Shown here one piece after another: positions 53,001 through 64,000 of a stretch of 64,000 bases of DNA. The DNA is taken from contig BLSF01000001.1 in assembly GCA_012862575.1 (NCBI GenBank), positions 62,001 through 126,000 on the forward strand, written 5' to 3'. This DNA is from Parietichytrium sp. I65-24A (taxonomy: Eukaryota; Sar; Bigyra; Thraustochytrida; Thraustochytriidae). The notes below the pieces were generated by a model that had not been told where the DNA came from, did no database searches, and saw nothing but the letters and a program-made list of their open reading frames with translations. How positions within the stretch are numbered: the stretch's first letter is position 1; every line of letters starts with the position of its first letter. The position numbers and the translations under genes were made by a program.

Positions 53001-56000
53001 TGCCTTCGTGACAAATTCTTTGAATTGACTGTGAATTCGGATGTGCTACAATAGTAACCAAAACCCTGCGAACACAATACAAGGCCAGTACAGAAAAAGC
53101 ATGAATCAAGAGAGAACTTTTCTTGCGGATTGTATGTATAGCTTATCACGTCTGAGTTCCTCGACATCTGCGCATTCATTCTGCTCCCTGAACGCCCACT
53201 TGCACACATTTGGTAACTTCAGTTTAGTGAATTCTGTAAGAATAACTCACGGCACCGATGTCTTTTGCTCGCTCTATTAGCTTTGCGCTAGCTGGAACGT
53301 GGGATGACGACGAATGAGACAGCAGCGCTTGTGAAAGAATCTAGAAGACGTCGTCGAACCAACGTTGCGGATCCATTCGGTTTCATACCACAGACTGCAG
53401 TCGCAAAAGAGAAAGGGAAAGAGAGAAATCAGTCCGATTCCACCTCGGGCTGCAGTCGCAAAAGAAATCAATCTCGAGTGCAAAGCTCTGTTTGTAAATT
53501 TTTCAAGGTCTTCTCATCTGCCTGTACGAAGTCTCTCTCTGAAAAATACTAGGAAGCCGAAATTACACTACCTCAATGCCCCACCACCTCAAGTGCAACG
53601 GCTCAAGTCCACTTTCGTTCTTTGCTCATCTCCGCTCACACTCCGCATACCTCCTATCCAAACAATATTGCATTCCTACTTGAACTTTGGGGAAGAGGAT
53701 GAAGGTGGAGAGGGAGAAAGCACAGCTCTTGAATCGTCCAAAGAAGCGGGAGGGAAGAAAGAAGAAGAGGGGTGGAGAATTTCTTACCCCCACCGGTCAA
53801 ACTTCTTCATCGCAATGTCCCTCACAAAGCTCACAAAGCTTACCAATCCCACCGTCGATCCCGGCGGGAGTCAGTCTACACCTTCGTGTTCACGTTCCGA
53901 AACACACGCCAGACTTACTCCATTTGCCTGAATTCTGAATTTGCAGGAAAGTGGACTACTAGTACCCTTGACTCCTAACGGCTCGCAGGATGAGTCCTAC
54001 TGCGCGGGAAAGGGAAGAGACTTTCGACACCATACATTCATTCACCCACGCGGAGCTTCCGTTTTTCCCTTATTCACCGTAGAAAACACAAGCGAGTCCG
54101 TCATTCCCGAGGTTTCACACGCTTCTGAGCGGAAGACAAGCTCATGTTCACGACTTACTTCTTTTCCTTTCGCTCTCCCCGCAGATGAACAGACAACCCG
54201 GTCGAATTTATCACCTCACATCCCTCTCTCTCTCCACTCTTTGTTTGGTCGTGGAAAAAAGGCATGCACCAAGCGGAGCTACGGTGGGGAAGGTCTTATT
54301 GCTTGATTATCATAAACAGTTAATTTCGGAGCTCGGCTAAAAAATAAGCCGAATTCGGCCATCTGGCACGGTATTCATATATCATACAAGTTTTTACGGT
54401 TTGAACTATTTAAAGCTCCCGCATTTTCGCTTTCCTAAATTCTAATCGAGTTGCTAGTCTATCGAAATGAGCAAGTTTTGGATAGGCTGGCGGAAGAAGT
54501 GAATCACAGATGTCGGAAGCACACAGGCACTTAGAAATGCTTTCGACCCAAAATGTCGGCGCTAATTTCGACGCACGCACATCGTAGAAACTTTTTTTAT
54601 CATAATTCTTCTCTTTCAGCTGCCTTCTTTCAAGTACGGTGAAATCTTTCTTCTTTCCTTGATTGAAAATATGGCAGTGTGCATGCAGATAGTTCGTTCA
54701 TAACGACTCTCAGTCAAAGGTTTCGCGTGCTCTCAATAGAGTCTCCAAGAGGACAACAGCTACAGATACTCATGCAACTTACCTAGGAAGCCCCCTCCCC
54801 TAGCTGCATCTAGTGCGCAGAAAGGTAAAAAGGTGAAAAGGTAAATAGGACGCCAACCTGGAATCTCTTGAGTTGTAGTGTAAAGACTGAACCGGCACTA
54901 TGGAGCGCGGAGATATTTGGTACACCTTTTTGAGCGTGGCGTTTCCAGTTTAGTTTTTGTTGATTTCAACAATCTGAATCCCGAAATCTCAATGGCCTTT
55001 TATGTTTTGTTTTTGGTTGGAAAACATGGAGGCGAGAAGGCGCGGAGATCTTGACGTGATCCACTTTTCGATTGGGTAGGATTCAAACTTTCCCGTCCAA
55101 CTCCCGTGGGACGTGTGTCTTGCGCCATTCCCTTCTTAGCACGTGCAAGGCCTCCGCCGGTAGGATTGGTAGAGTTCTACCGTAAGATTCCAATGAGTGG
55201 ATTTCCAATAAGTGACAAGTGACTGGATTATTATTTGATTTGGAGTAAGTTTTGGAGCTCCGCTGGTTTAAAGTTTTGGACTTGGTGGCCGAAAGCTAGC
55301 GCTTTGTGACTGCATTCCTCGCTCGTTCTCTTCCTTCTCCCTTCTAGAGCTAGAGTCTAGCTATACAGCTTTGGGTTGCGATTGTTGCGATGTTGCCGTC
55401 TCTTTCAATTTCGTGAGGTATTCATTCACTCGGAAGTTTTGCCTTTCTGTGGGCGGAGGCGGCGGAAACTACGAAACTGCGCAGCAACAAGGATTTTATT
55501 TCAGACGAAAAGAGCTGTTCTACTAACCAAGTCTGCACTTCGGAGGAACGGCCGGCCAGTGGAGAAGAAGAGAAGAAACCGAAAATCAGTACTTCAGTTT
55601 TTTAAATGTTCATTTTGATCTCAAGATGACAGAGAATGAAAAGACAGCGCAGGAATCAGTCCAAGAGTCGCTCTGTTTCGCACCACTTTCATGAGTCCCA
55701 CTGAGTACGTTATTTGGTTGGTCCTTCGGTGAGGGGGCGAGGAGTGAACATGGGGTCCTTACACCCATGCCTAGATGCTGAATAACGACGCGAGTTGATT
55801 ACACCGTTCTCAGCCAACCTACGTTATTGGATAAGTGCGGTCTCTTTTTTTGGTTTAACCAGACAACGAACGTAAATTTACTTCGGTTTAACTTTTCCCG
55901 CCTTCTTCATTTTCTCTCCTCACATCCAAGAGGACTCTTTCGATTGGAGAGTTGAGGGCAGCGCTCTACTTGTTTCCTTTACGTGGCTCTAGGAGCTGAG
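50001..56000. other. Gene-poor region, part 2
   Basis: No supported gene. GAATTC/TTCAGAA runs lie near 50200 and 50340, a 17-bp direct repeat lies at 53395-53466, and A/T-rich blocks lie near 52400-52900. A short open frame at 52433-52624 is protein-like in parts but matches nothing I know and has no clear start or splice context. Confidence 0.4.
53395..53466. repeat. 17-bp direct repeat, 55-bp period
   Basis: CTGCAGTCGCAAAAGA occurs at 53395 and again at 53450, with G/A-rich sequence between. Probably a local duplication. Confidence 0.75.
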
Positions 56001-56433
56001 CACGTGAGCCTTTCGACAATAGCAGTCCCTTATGAGACTTTTAAAGACAACTCTAGGGGGAAGAAGGATGGCGTTGAGCACGTCATTTGCTGTGGCCTTG
56101 GTAATGGTTAGAGAATGGCAGATGCGACTGGACCGCAATCCCTTGCACCTTTTCAACTCCTGATAGTTTTATAAGACTAAGAAAAAGTTTTAGTTATGTG
56201 CCCCTCCTGCGTCCGATTCAGTGTTGGCTCTGACTGCGATAAAGTCACCTTTCAGTATGTTATTTTTGAGTTGATTTGATTGAATGATTCATAGTGTTCA
56301 TGTTGTATGGAAAAGATCTTCTGGTGATTAATCGATTGATTGATTGACAGTGAGTGCCTCTCTCGCCGTAGCAGTCCGGGGTTACGCATATGCAGTATCT
56401 ATCAACAACTCTGATCCATTGTAAGAGCCTTTC

Positions 56434-56483
56434 AACTTTCACTAGTCAATTCGCACAAACTTTCACTAGTCAATTCGCACAAC
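56434..56483. repeat. 24-bp tandem repeat
   Basis: Two head-to-tail copies of AACTTTCACTAGTCAATTCG plus CACA, identical over 24 bp. Confidence 0.92.
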
Positions 56484-57281
56484 GAAAAAGAAAGCCTAAG
56501 AAAATCTCTTCCTTTTCGTGAAAGAATTTCAACCAATGAATACTCGGGAATTCTCCCCTCACATTCAGGATATGCATCTCTTTCGTGGACCAACTAAAGG
56601 AGGCGCGCATACTTTTCCATTCATTCACATTCCAGCCATTCTTACCAGTAGCACCAAGAGGGCTACTAGTTGAGCACTTATTGGACTTTTAAAGACTCCT
56701 GGGCGTCGTCTCTCTAAGGCAGCGCAGCGCGTAAACTTGAAAACTGAGTACTCTAGTACTCTGTACCCACACCGCCAGGGATGGATACTGAATAGAAGAA
56801 AAAAGGAGTGCATTAGCCACAAAAGAAGTGTGAGGAAGAGAACTTTTTCGCATTTCTTTTGGAGCTCCTCGGAGAGGAAAAGCAGCGCGCGAAGCTGTCG
56901 ACCAGTGTGCGCCAGTCGCAACTTTAATAAAAGAAGAAGGTGAAAAGGGCTTCCTCAGCCAATGTACTGAATACTTTGTATTTGTAACATGGATCCTTAC
57001 TTTTCTCGCTCCTCTCAATCACTCACACCCACTTCCTTTCTCCCCAGCCGTGTCAACCAGAGTTGGAAGACTTTTGACTCTTTTGACATCTTTTGACGGT
57101 ACACTGGTACCGTACCATAATACTAATCTAAATTACGACGAATTAATTATTGTAGAACTTGGATCGCGCTGCCGTAAAAGTGAAGTGCTATCGCAGGTAC
57201 TATATCTCATTACTCCAGTACCGTACCGTTGCTCTACTCTTACATGAATCAAGTGTTGTGGAGAGAGGTGAGAGAACGTAC

Positions 57282-57302
57282 TGGATGGATGGATGGATGG
57301 AT
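57282..57302. repeat. GGAT microsatellite
   Basis: Five copies of GGAT in a row, in gene-poor DNA. Confidence 0.85.
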
Positions 57303-60300
57303 AAAGGAGAGCAGCCTCACAACAAGAGATGACCATGCGCCACGAAAGGATACATAGGGATCAGGAAAGCTATTTTTTTTTTGATGTCAAGGTCAACAAA
57401 CGCAACAAAAGTGTGTTTTTCACAAAAGGTTGGAGCAGAGAGGGTCGAAAGTCGAAAACTTCATTTGTTTCGCCAAGTCATTAGTGCACACTCGTTGCAG
57501 TTGCCTGCGGAGGCTCATTCCACGCTAAGTGGATGCTACTTCCTGCTGAGAATGCAAGGGAGCCGAAAGGAAAGAGATGGAAGGTGAATGAGTGGCTCGT
57601 TTTCCCTCCCTCTCTGCAGTGTGCGCGTGTGCGCGTGAGTCTCTGCGAGGAAGAAAAGAACAAAACCCTCAAAAGTTTTGATGCAGAGAATTTGCTCGCA
57701 GCATACCGCCTTGCAAGTCTCGAGCGTCCCAAACGCGGCTGGAGGTCCCAAGGGAGGTGTGAAAGTGCTACCGTACCGGCTATTCGCCAGATAAGAGGCT
57801 CTTCTCGACCGTGACTGGTGACTGGTGCTGGAATACCAACCAGTTCCCTAGTGTGCTAGTACTCATTGCCTCAAATAAAACTTTAAAATCGACTGGTAAT
57901 GTTCATTCCATCCTTCTTTCTGAGTTCTGAAATTTGCGTTTCATTCTCACTTTTTTTGCGCTTAGCGTCTTTCCTTCTTTTGCAAGGCACTTGCTGAGTT
58001 TCTTCCTTCATCTGACCCTTGGAAAGCTATACCGGTGTATGCAAAGCTAGCCCATACAGAATATTCTTCCTTTCCTTTTCCTAGCGCACTCGTGAAAACT
58101 CTTTCCTGCAGCCTAGTAGCCTAGGTCGAACACGGTTTTCCTCGACTCTTCTATTTACTTGGATAGGAAGGTCAGCTTCGTCGGCTCATATTTGCTGATT
58201 GTAAAAGAGTGCTCAGCCTCTTTCCTTCATGAACAGTGTTGTTCACTGACTCAAACTTTGTCTGCGAGCGACGCTCGGGGATGGCAGTATTAGTACAAAC
58301 ATGTGAGTACCTTTCCGACAAGTGACAACCACCTCTTCCTTCCTTCCGTCCTTCCTTTCTTCGCAAATCTAGTGATGGACACCAAGGAGAGAAAGCAACT
58401 GTCAAGTGAGAAATTTCCTTCAGCGACTTCCGAATAGAATGACCAGGAGAAGGGCAGAACGAGGCAAGCAAAGACGGATAACATCGGAGAAGTGAGAAAA
58501 GTGAGAAAAGTGAGGGAAGTGGAGCGGCTTCTCGACCAACAGATCAAAGAAAGCCTTGATTGTCATGTGATGGTGGGCGATTGGAAAGCTCTGACGAAAA
58601 AAATTAAGTAGAACAGAGGCAGAGGAGCAGTGCCAGCAGAAAGAATCCTCTCATCATCATTACACGCCACATCAGCAGCGAATCAGCATACTGACTGTGA
58701 GTACCGATACTAGGCTCGAGCACACCTTTGAATTGTGCAAATTTAAAGAGTCTCACTCTCACTGTCGTGCTGTACGGCCCGGCCCGGCCGGCAAGCCAGA
58801 GCCGCAAATTCATTTTGCAGTTTTTTCTGCGAACGCCAAGTCATTTTTCACTGTCACACCTACAGACTTGCCCGTGCGCCGGTTCGAATCGTCCTCCAAA
58901 AAGCATTTTGTTGCACTTTGTGCAATCAAGTCATTCATCAAGTTTTATTCATCAAGTTTAGTCGGCTCTGTGCCTCTCCTCTCCCTTTCAACGCTTTGAA
59001 CCGAGAGTCTCAATTCGAACAAAAAAGAAGAAAATAGCAATTTGAAAGAGAACCCAGCGACGATCATTTGCAGAGACGAATGAGCTTTCGTTGTCGAGTA
59101 CGAAAGCTCACAGCAAACAAGTTTGAGGCCTTCGTTCCCAATTTCACAGTCCAACAAGGCACAGTTACAGCTTGTTCTATTTTTTTCCAATCGACTGTTG
59201 ACCTTTTAATTAAAACTTCATTTAGACCCGAAGAGAAAGAGAGAAGGGAGTTGAGAAAAGAAGAGATAAGAGGACCCTTCAACTGCTGTGACATCGAGAC
59301 CCTCCAGCTGAGACAACGTCGACTCCAACGCCGAAAAGCGACGCCGCACCACACTGTGCTGAACTGCAAACAGAGGAGCGAAACTTTGCGGACCATTTTC
59401 ACTGTAAGAAAGAAGGAAAGGAAGGAAGAAATGAACAGCGAAACTCCAACTCCTCTCTTCTGCTCTTTCTGTTTATATCTATCTAATTATCCTCATCTCT
59501 CACAGCAAAATTTGGTGGACTGCAGGCGTTGCGCATAGGCTAACTTTGAAAAACATAGTTTCAAAAACATAATTTGAAAGGGAAATTTTGCAAACTTTTC
59601 GTCTGATCAGAGAGGGTCTCGTTGCGGAGAGTTCTAACTATCTACGGTCTTTTGAACATTGAAATGCGAGAAACGATTGGCATCCCAGAATTTCCCTCCC
59701 CCACACAGCTCCCAGAGCTTTGTGACCAGACATATGCCACCGCTAGTTCAAACATTAAACCTGGAAGCGGAGGAAGTGAGGAGGAAGAGAGCAATTTCGC
59801 ACTGATACTCTTACGCGGTACCTGCTACTGTGAGAAGAGATATACGCTTACAGTTCATTATAGTTAAAGTAAACAAGGAGGTTAGCAACTGGTACGAGAG
59901 GTGTGCTAGCTTGGCTCTTTCAAGTGCACTGAGGAAGAGTGCTTGGCGGTGATCCCATTTGTTTTGCTTTCCGCTCCTCTCAAAAAATCCTCTCAATCAA
60001 AAATCCTTCTCCTCAAGGCTTCTCGGTGACGACACTTTTGAAGAAAACGCCTAGGATCCACTAATGATCCAGTCTTTCACCCTGTCAATCAGCAAGTCTT
60101 TCGACAAATCAGTGCACTCCAGAGCGCGAAGAGATTGGGTGACCGGGACGCTTCCAGTGGTACCGAGAATATTACTACGTCCCGTAAGGAGGAATGGAAG
60201 AATCGAGAGCCTCTCTTCTCCCTCTCTTCTCTTTCCTCCGTATTTTTTCTTCTTTCTTCTCCCTCTCTCTCTCTATCTATCTATCTGTCTCTCTTTCCCA

Positions 60301-63159
60301 CTGGATCTTCCCGCTCTCTTTTTTCCAAATTTCTCCAGAAAGTGGTACTGAGGACGGTAGGAAATCTTGACTTGGTTATCGTCAGAGCGGTATGAGTGCT
60401 GGTAAAGTAGAAACGAAGAATAGGAAGGAGGAAATCGAGAGCAGTTGGGACGGGAATCCACGGAGGGCTCGAAAAAACCAAGAAAGAAAGGAGGACGTAG
60501 GAGAAACGGCACCGATTCCCGACAGCCTTTAGCATTCGCTTTCTTTTGTTCTTCCTGTGTTTTGCTGTGCTGTTCTGATGCTGTTCTCACGCTGAGACTC
60601 ACGATTGAACAAACGCTCGCTACTTCGAAGAGTTACGTGCTAGCACTTGCACAAACAGCGCTAGTCTCTTCTTTGCTCGAGTCTTCTCATCATACTGTGT
60701 GGATTCAATAGCAGTACTACATGAAACCATTAAGCGGGACGCGTGCGTAATTCCTTCTAGTGTAAGTTGCACTGGAAGCACGCAAGAGAAACGCCGGCAA
60801 CTTTTCCTCTAGCGCTTAACCTATATAAGGCATACTATAAAATAACCGTGGCACAAAACATCTGACCTATGGTACAGCTTAAGGTCACATAGTGGTGATA
60901 TGGGACCTGCCTAGGGATTACCTCACAGCAAGCCTGAAAAAAAAGAGACTTGATATTTTTTCGACCCTTTCGGGAGGAGGAAGGGGCAGCGTTGGTCTTA
61001 ATGGTAAACTATAGTGGTCCGTGCTGATCCGCCTCTCTTCCGAATTCTGAGTTTTCTGAATTTTCTGAGTTTTCTGAGTTTTCTGAGTTTTCTAGGCTCT
61101 CTGAATTCTGAATTTTCTGAATTTTCCAGTCGTTTTCAGAAAGCGGAATGCCTTTCTTGGCTCACCTTGAAGCTCTACTGAAGCACATGATTTTCTCGTA
61201 AAGATCAAGACGTCTCGGAATTTTGGAAAGGGGTTTTCAATGAACATCACCAGCAAATTTCAGACGTGGCTTTCCTAAAATCCCCTCAGAGATGGAAACT
61301 CTGAATCCTGAACTCTGCTTAATTCTCCAGTCCACAGTTAAGAGTGGTAAAGAAAATTTACGGTATGATAATGAACCACTATGCCGGACGGTAGCCACAT
61401 GGTGTTGCAAGACTGGCGATTGTGCACCTTTGAGACAGTTTGAAGTTTTTGGAACGGAAATTCTCCCCTCGTGACACCTTCGTGCGTTGAGTTCGGAAAG
61501 CAGCTGTAGGGCCCTTTAGACTATTTTTTTTCAACGCGAGGCGACAAATACGAGAAGCCTAGCGAGAGTGAGACTCTCAAAAAAGAAGCTCTACAACATT
61601 TTCTGTCCACCGTTGCACGTTTAGCGATATTCCGAAGTCAGTTGACTAGTGTATACTGTGATAGTGAACTAGTATATTTCCCCGCTCACTTTTGGTCCGT
61701 GACAGTGGCTCGAGAGTGCGGACTCTTAGAGGAAGGCTTCTAATAGATATTGTAAGGCTGTTTTCATGCGAAACAGTATGATGCTCCTACCCTTGCTTCC
61801 TCCTGCAGAAAGAAAGAGAAGGAAGCTGTCGACACTGCATGATTTCAGGTATGCAGAGGAGAGGGAAGGAGTGCAGAACCGATTGCCTCGCCGCCTTTAG
61901 GAGAAAGAAGAATTGAGGACTTCTACGCTCCCCCTCCACAGTGACATTTGCGACACTATTCCTTTCCTACTGTTTCGAATGATCGAAATTTCTTCGAGAG
62001 TTTAAGTTGTCGCCTTACAACGCGCGCTCCGCCGGGTACGATATCCGAAGACCGATTTGGGCGCACTAGAGATGATCATTGGAAGGTGTAGCTCTGCTAG
62101 GGTGCTATATGCATAGTCTAGATCTAAAGGGTTCCTTAAGACGAGAAAAGAAGGCCTTTTTTGCACAGTGAGTGTGGAGGAGAGTGTGGAGGGTAAGAAA
62201 GAGTGAGTGCATTAACTCGGTTTTCGGTGAATTGCGATATCCCAATGTCGAGATAAAAATTGTGCACGGGAAAAATAATTTTGGAAATTCTCAAAAACTG
62301 AACCCTCCGAAGCTCCCGGCTTTTCCCCTCGTTATTCTCATTGAGCAGTTGCAAGCTATATAACACTTTTCCATTTGGTGTGTGTTTTCTTTTCTTTTCC
62401 TTTCCTTTCGCAGTACATCGAAATACTACTTTCCAGTCGTGAAACTGCTCTGCCTGTCCAAATATGGAGGAGGAGAGAAAACACGCCAGAGAACGAGAGA
62501 GCAAGTCAATGGAGAGGTGTTGCCACCCCCAAAAACCAGCACACCTCTTAAAAGCTGCTATGGAGTTTTATAGCCGTGATATTTCTGTGGTACTCTGTAC
62601 TACTGAGCAAAGGATTCGACTTGCCTTCTCTTTCTCTTTCTCTGTCTGTGTCTCCGTCTCTCTCTCTCTCTCTCTCTTTCTGTGCCCTGTATGAGGGAAT
62701 CGTTAACTTAACTCGTGTTCTCTTTCCTGCTGTCCCTTCTGATCTCTTCTTGTCTCTTCACATCTGAGCCTCTCTTCTACTCATTTTCCAAACTCCACTC
62801 TTCCCTCCTCTCTACTCCTAGTGGGTCGATAAGCGAATTCTTTCTTCATTTTGCGAGTGCAAAGTTTTGATTCGACACTTGAGTATAAGTTACTGTTGTA
62901 CTACCTTCTTCGGATTCAAGTATTGAACCATTGAACTTTGCGTGGCTTACCGTGGTTCGGCAGAGAATGTAGCCGGTGCCGGTACTTGACAAAGAGTAAC
63001 TTCACGCGCTCCTCTTCCTTTCAGTGTCGCAATTGTCTCTTCTCACTGCTTGAATCCACAGATCCATCACAACACAGCTCCTGGTACGCAACTTGGACGG
63101 CGTGCGCTCTCTCAAAGACTGAAAGCTCGAAACGACTTTGAAAAAGCGAAGAAGGAAGG

Positions 63160-63190
63160 CATAGGAATAGGGAAAGGGAAAGGGAAAGGG
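63160..63190. repeat. GGGAAA microsatellite
   Basis: About four copies of GGGAAA, ending near GGGATCTGGAG. Confidence 0.8.
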
Positions 63191-64000
63191 ATCTGGAGAG
63201 AGATCGCAATCGAGTGGAGAAACTCCTCTCTTTCACTGCTGTACTTTTTTTCCTCTCTTCTTTTTCATTCTTTGTTGCATATGTTTTCCCAGTCGTCGTT
63301 CCGAGTCGTGGTCTTTCTCAGAAATAATAAATGTGAACAAATCGGTGCGCCTCTTTTCCTCCCATGACACATTGCCTTCCCTCTTTCCGCGTACAATAGT
63401 TTCCAATTCAGAGTGTGAGAGAAACACCGACGTAGGGCACGGAAGGGCTCCCACATGTCGTGCTTATCGTTCTCAGCTCTGCTGGACTACCTTAGGACAG
63501 CATGAGACAGGCTAACACACGACGTACGTCTGCGCTGGCATATTCCGTTCATTGAGCTTTGTTTTTCTTCAGTGAACAATCAATTACTAAACCCATCCTG
63601 CCTCGGCAGCACAGAAGGGAAAATACTTGAAGGTGAACTACCTCTTCATTTTCCAGTACCAGTGGTACTGAGTTCTCACAGTCAGTACCAACCCATTTTC
63701 TTCCTCATTCTGCTTCTTTCCTCTTGCGCGCTCGCGAAAGAGTGGGGAAGAGTGGGAAAGAAGGGGAAAGGAAGGGAAAGGAATCGGAGGGGGAGGGAAA
63801 CGATCCGCGCCAGGAAATGCATAAATAAGTTAATCAAAAAGTGTGAGAGCCTCACCAGAATATCAGAATTCAGAATCCAGAAAACTCGAAACCCTCGCTC
63901 GTGGCGTGGGTTGAGTTAGTGGCTCGCGATCTTTTCGTACCAACACACCACTCACAAACGCACCCGCACTCGTGCGGGTAGTGCCCGGTAACAGAGCCAC

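Larger units (their letters stand above)
56001..64000. other. Gene-poor region, part 3
   Basis: No supported gene to the end of the window. It holds a 24-bp tandem repeat at 56434-56483, several GTACCGTACC motifs near 57104-57232, a GGAT run at about 57282-57302, a CTGAGTTTT/GAATTTT repeat near 61040-61130, CT runs near 60230-60300 and 62640-62685, and a GGGAAA run at about 63160-63190. An incomplete gene could enter from the right edge, but I see no evidence of one. Confidence 0.4.

Noticed and set aside
53365-53931. 188-codon plus-strand frame
   Set aside because: Its composition changes with the local repeats, and it has no recognisable motif.
58870-58895. GGTTCGAATC resembling a tRNA T-arm box B
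   Set aside because: No D-arm or acceptor stem pairs with it at the right distance.

Overview
This 64 kb window is nuclear DNA from a microbial eukaryote. Genes are mostly single-exon with ATG starts. The only introns I can place confidently, two of 99 and 92 bp, have GTAAGT donors, and the second has a TACTAAC branch point. Intergenic DNA is full of CT/GA and other microsatellites. The gene set fits a free-living, probably flagellated protist: an LSm4 with an RGG tail, a PRP4 kinase, a central-apparatus CLAMP protein, a chromodomain protein, an EF-hand protein, an SLC49-like carrier and a bacterial-type lactate permease. The intron-poor compact genes and the family mix are compatible with a thraustochytrid-like stramenopile, but this placement is a weak inference.

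Layout. 0-1.7 kb holds nothing I can call. 1.8-12.1 kb holds four minus-strand genes: an eight-repeat FY/KYG protein with polyproline linkers, two tandem paralogous Cys-rich single-pass membrane proteins, and a 903-residue unknown. 15.8-18.0 kb holds the LctP-type lactate permease (minus). 19.9-22.5 kb holds a CLAMP/CFAP119-like gene (plus) facing a minus-strand gene that joins an HP1-type chromodomain to eight predicted membrane helices. 22.5-28.6 kb is gene-poor. 28.7-45.1 kb is the dense part: an NCS2/AzgA-like permease (+), EF-hand protein (-), spliced RhoGAP-like gene (+), PRP4-like kinase (-), LSm4 (+), an Ala-rich helical unknown (-), an SLC49-like MFS carrier (-), a TPR protein (+) and a 202-residue unknown (-). 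45.1-64 kb is almost 19 kb with no gene I can support, made of polypyrimidine/polypurine tracts, simple repeats and scattered GTAC-rich motifs.

How the genes relate. There is no sign of operons or one shared pathway. Neighbouring pairs are often convergent with short spacers (230 bp between RhoGAP and the kinase, about 370 bp between the TPR gene and the 202-residue unknown) or divergent with a shared upstream region. LSm4 and the PRP4-like kinase both act in pre-mRNA splicing, which this genome evidently still does. The three transporters (lactate, NCS2, SLC49) suggest an osmotrophic or mixed feeder. The most unusual gene is the chromodomain-membrane fusion, which looks like a chromatin tether of the inner nuclear membrane and resembles the lamin B receptor in plan but not in sequence.
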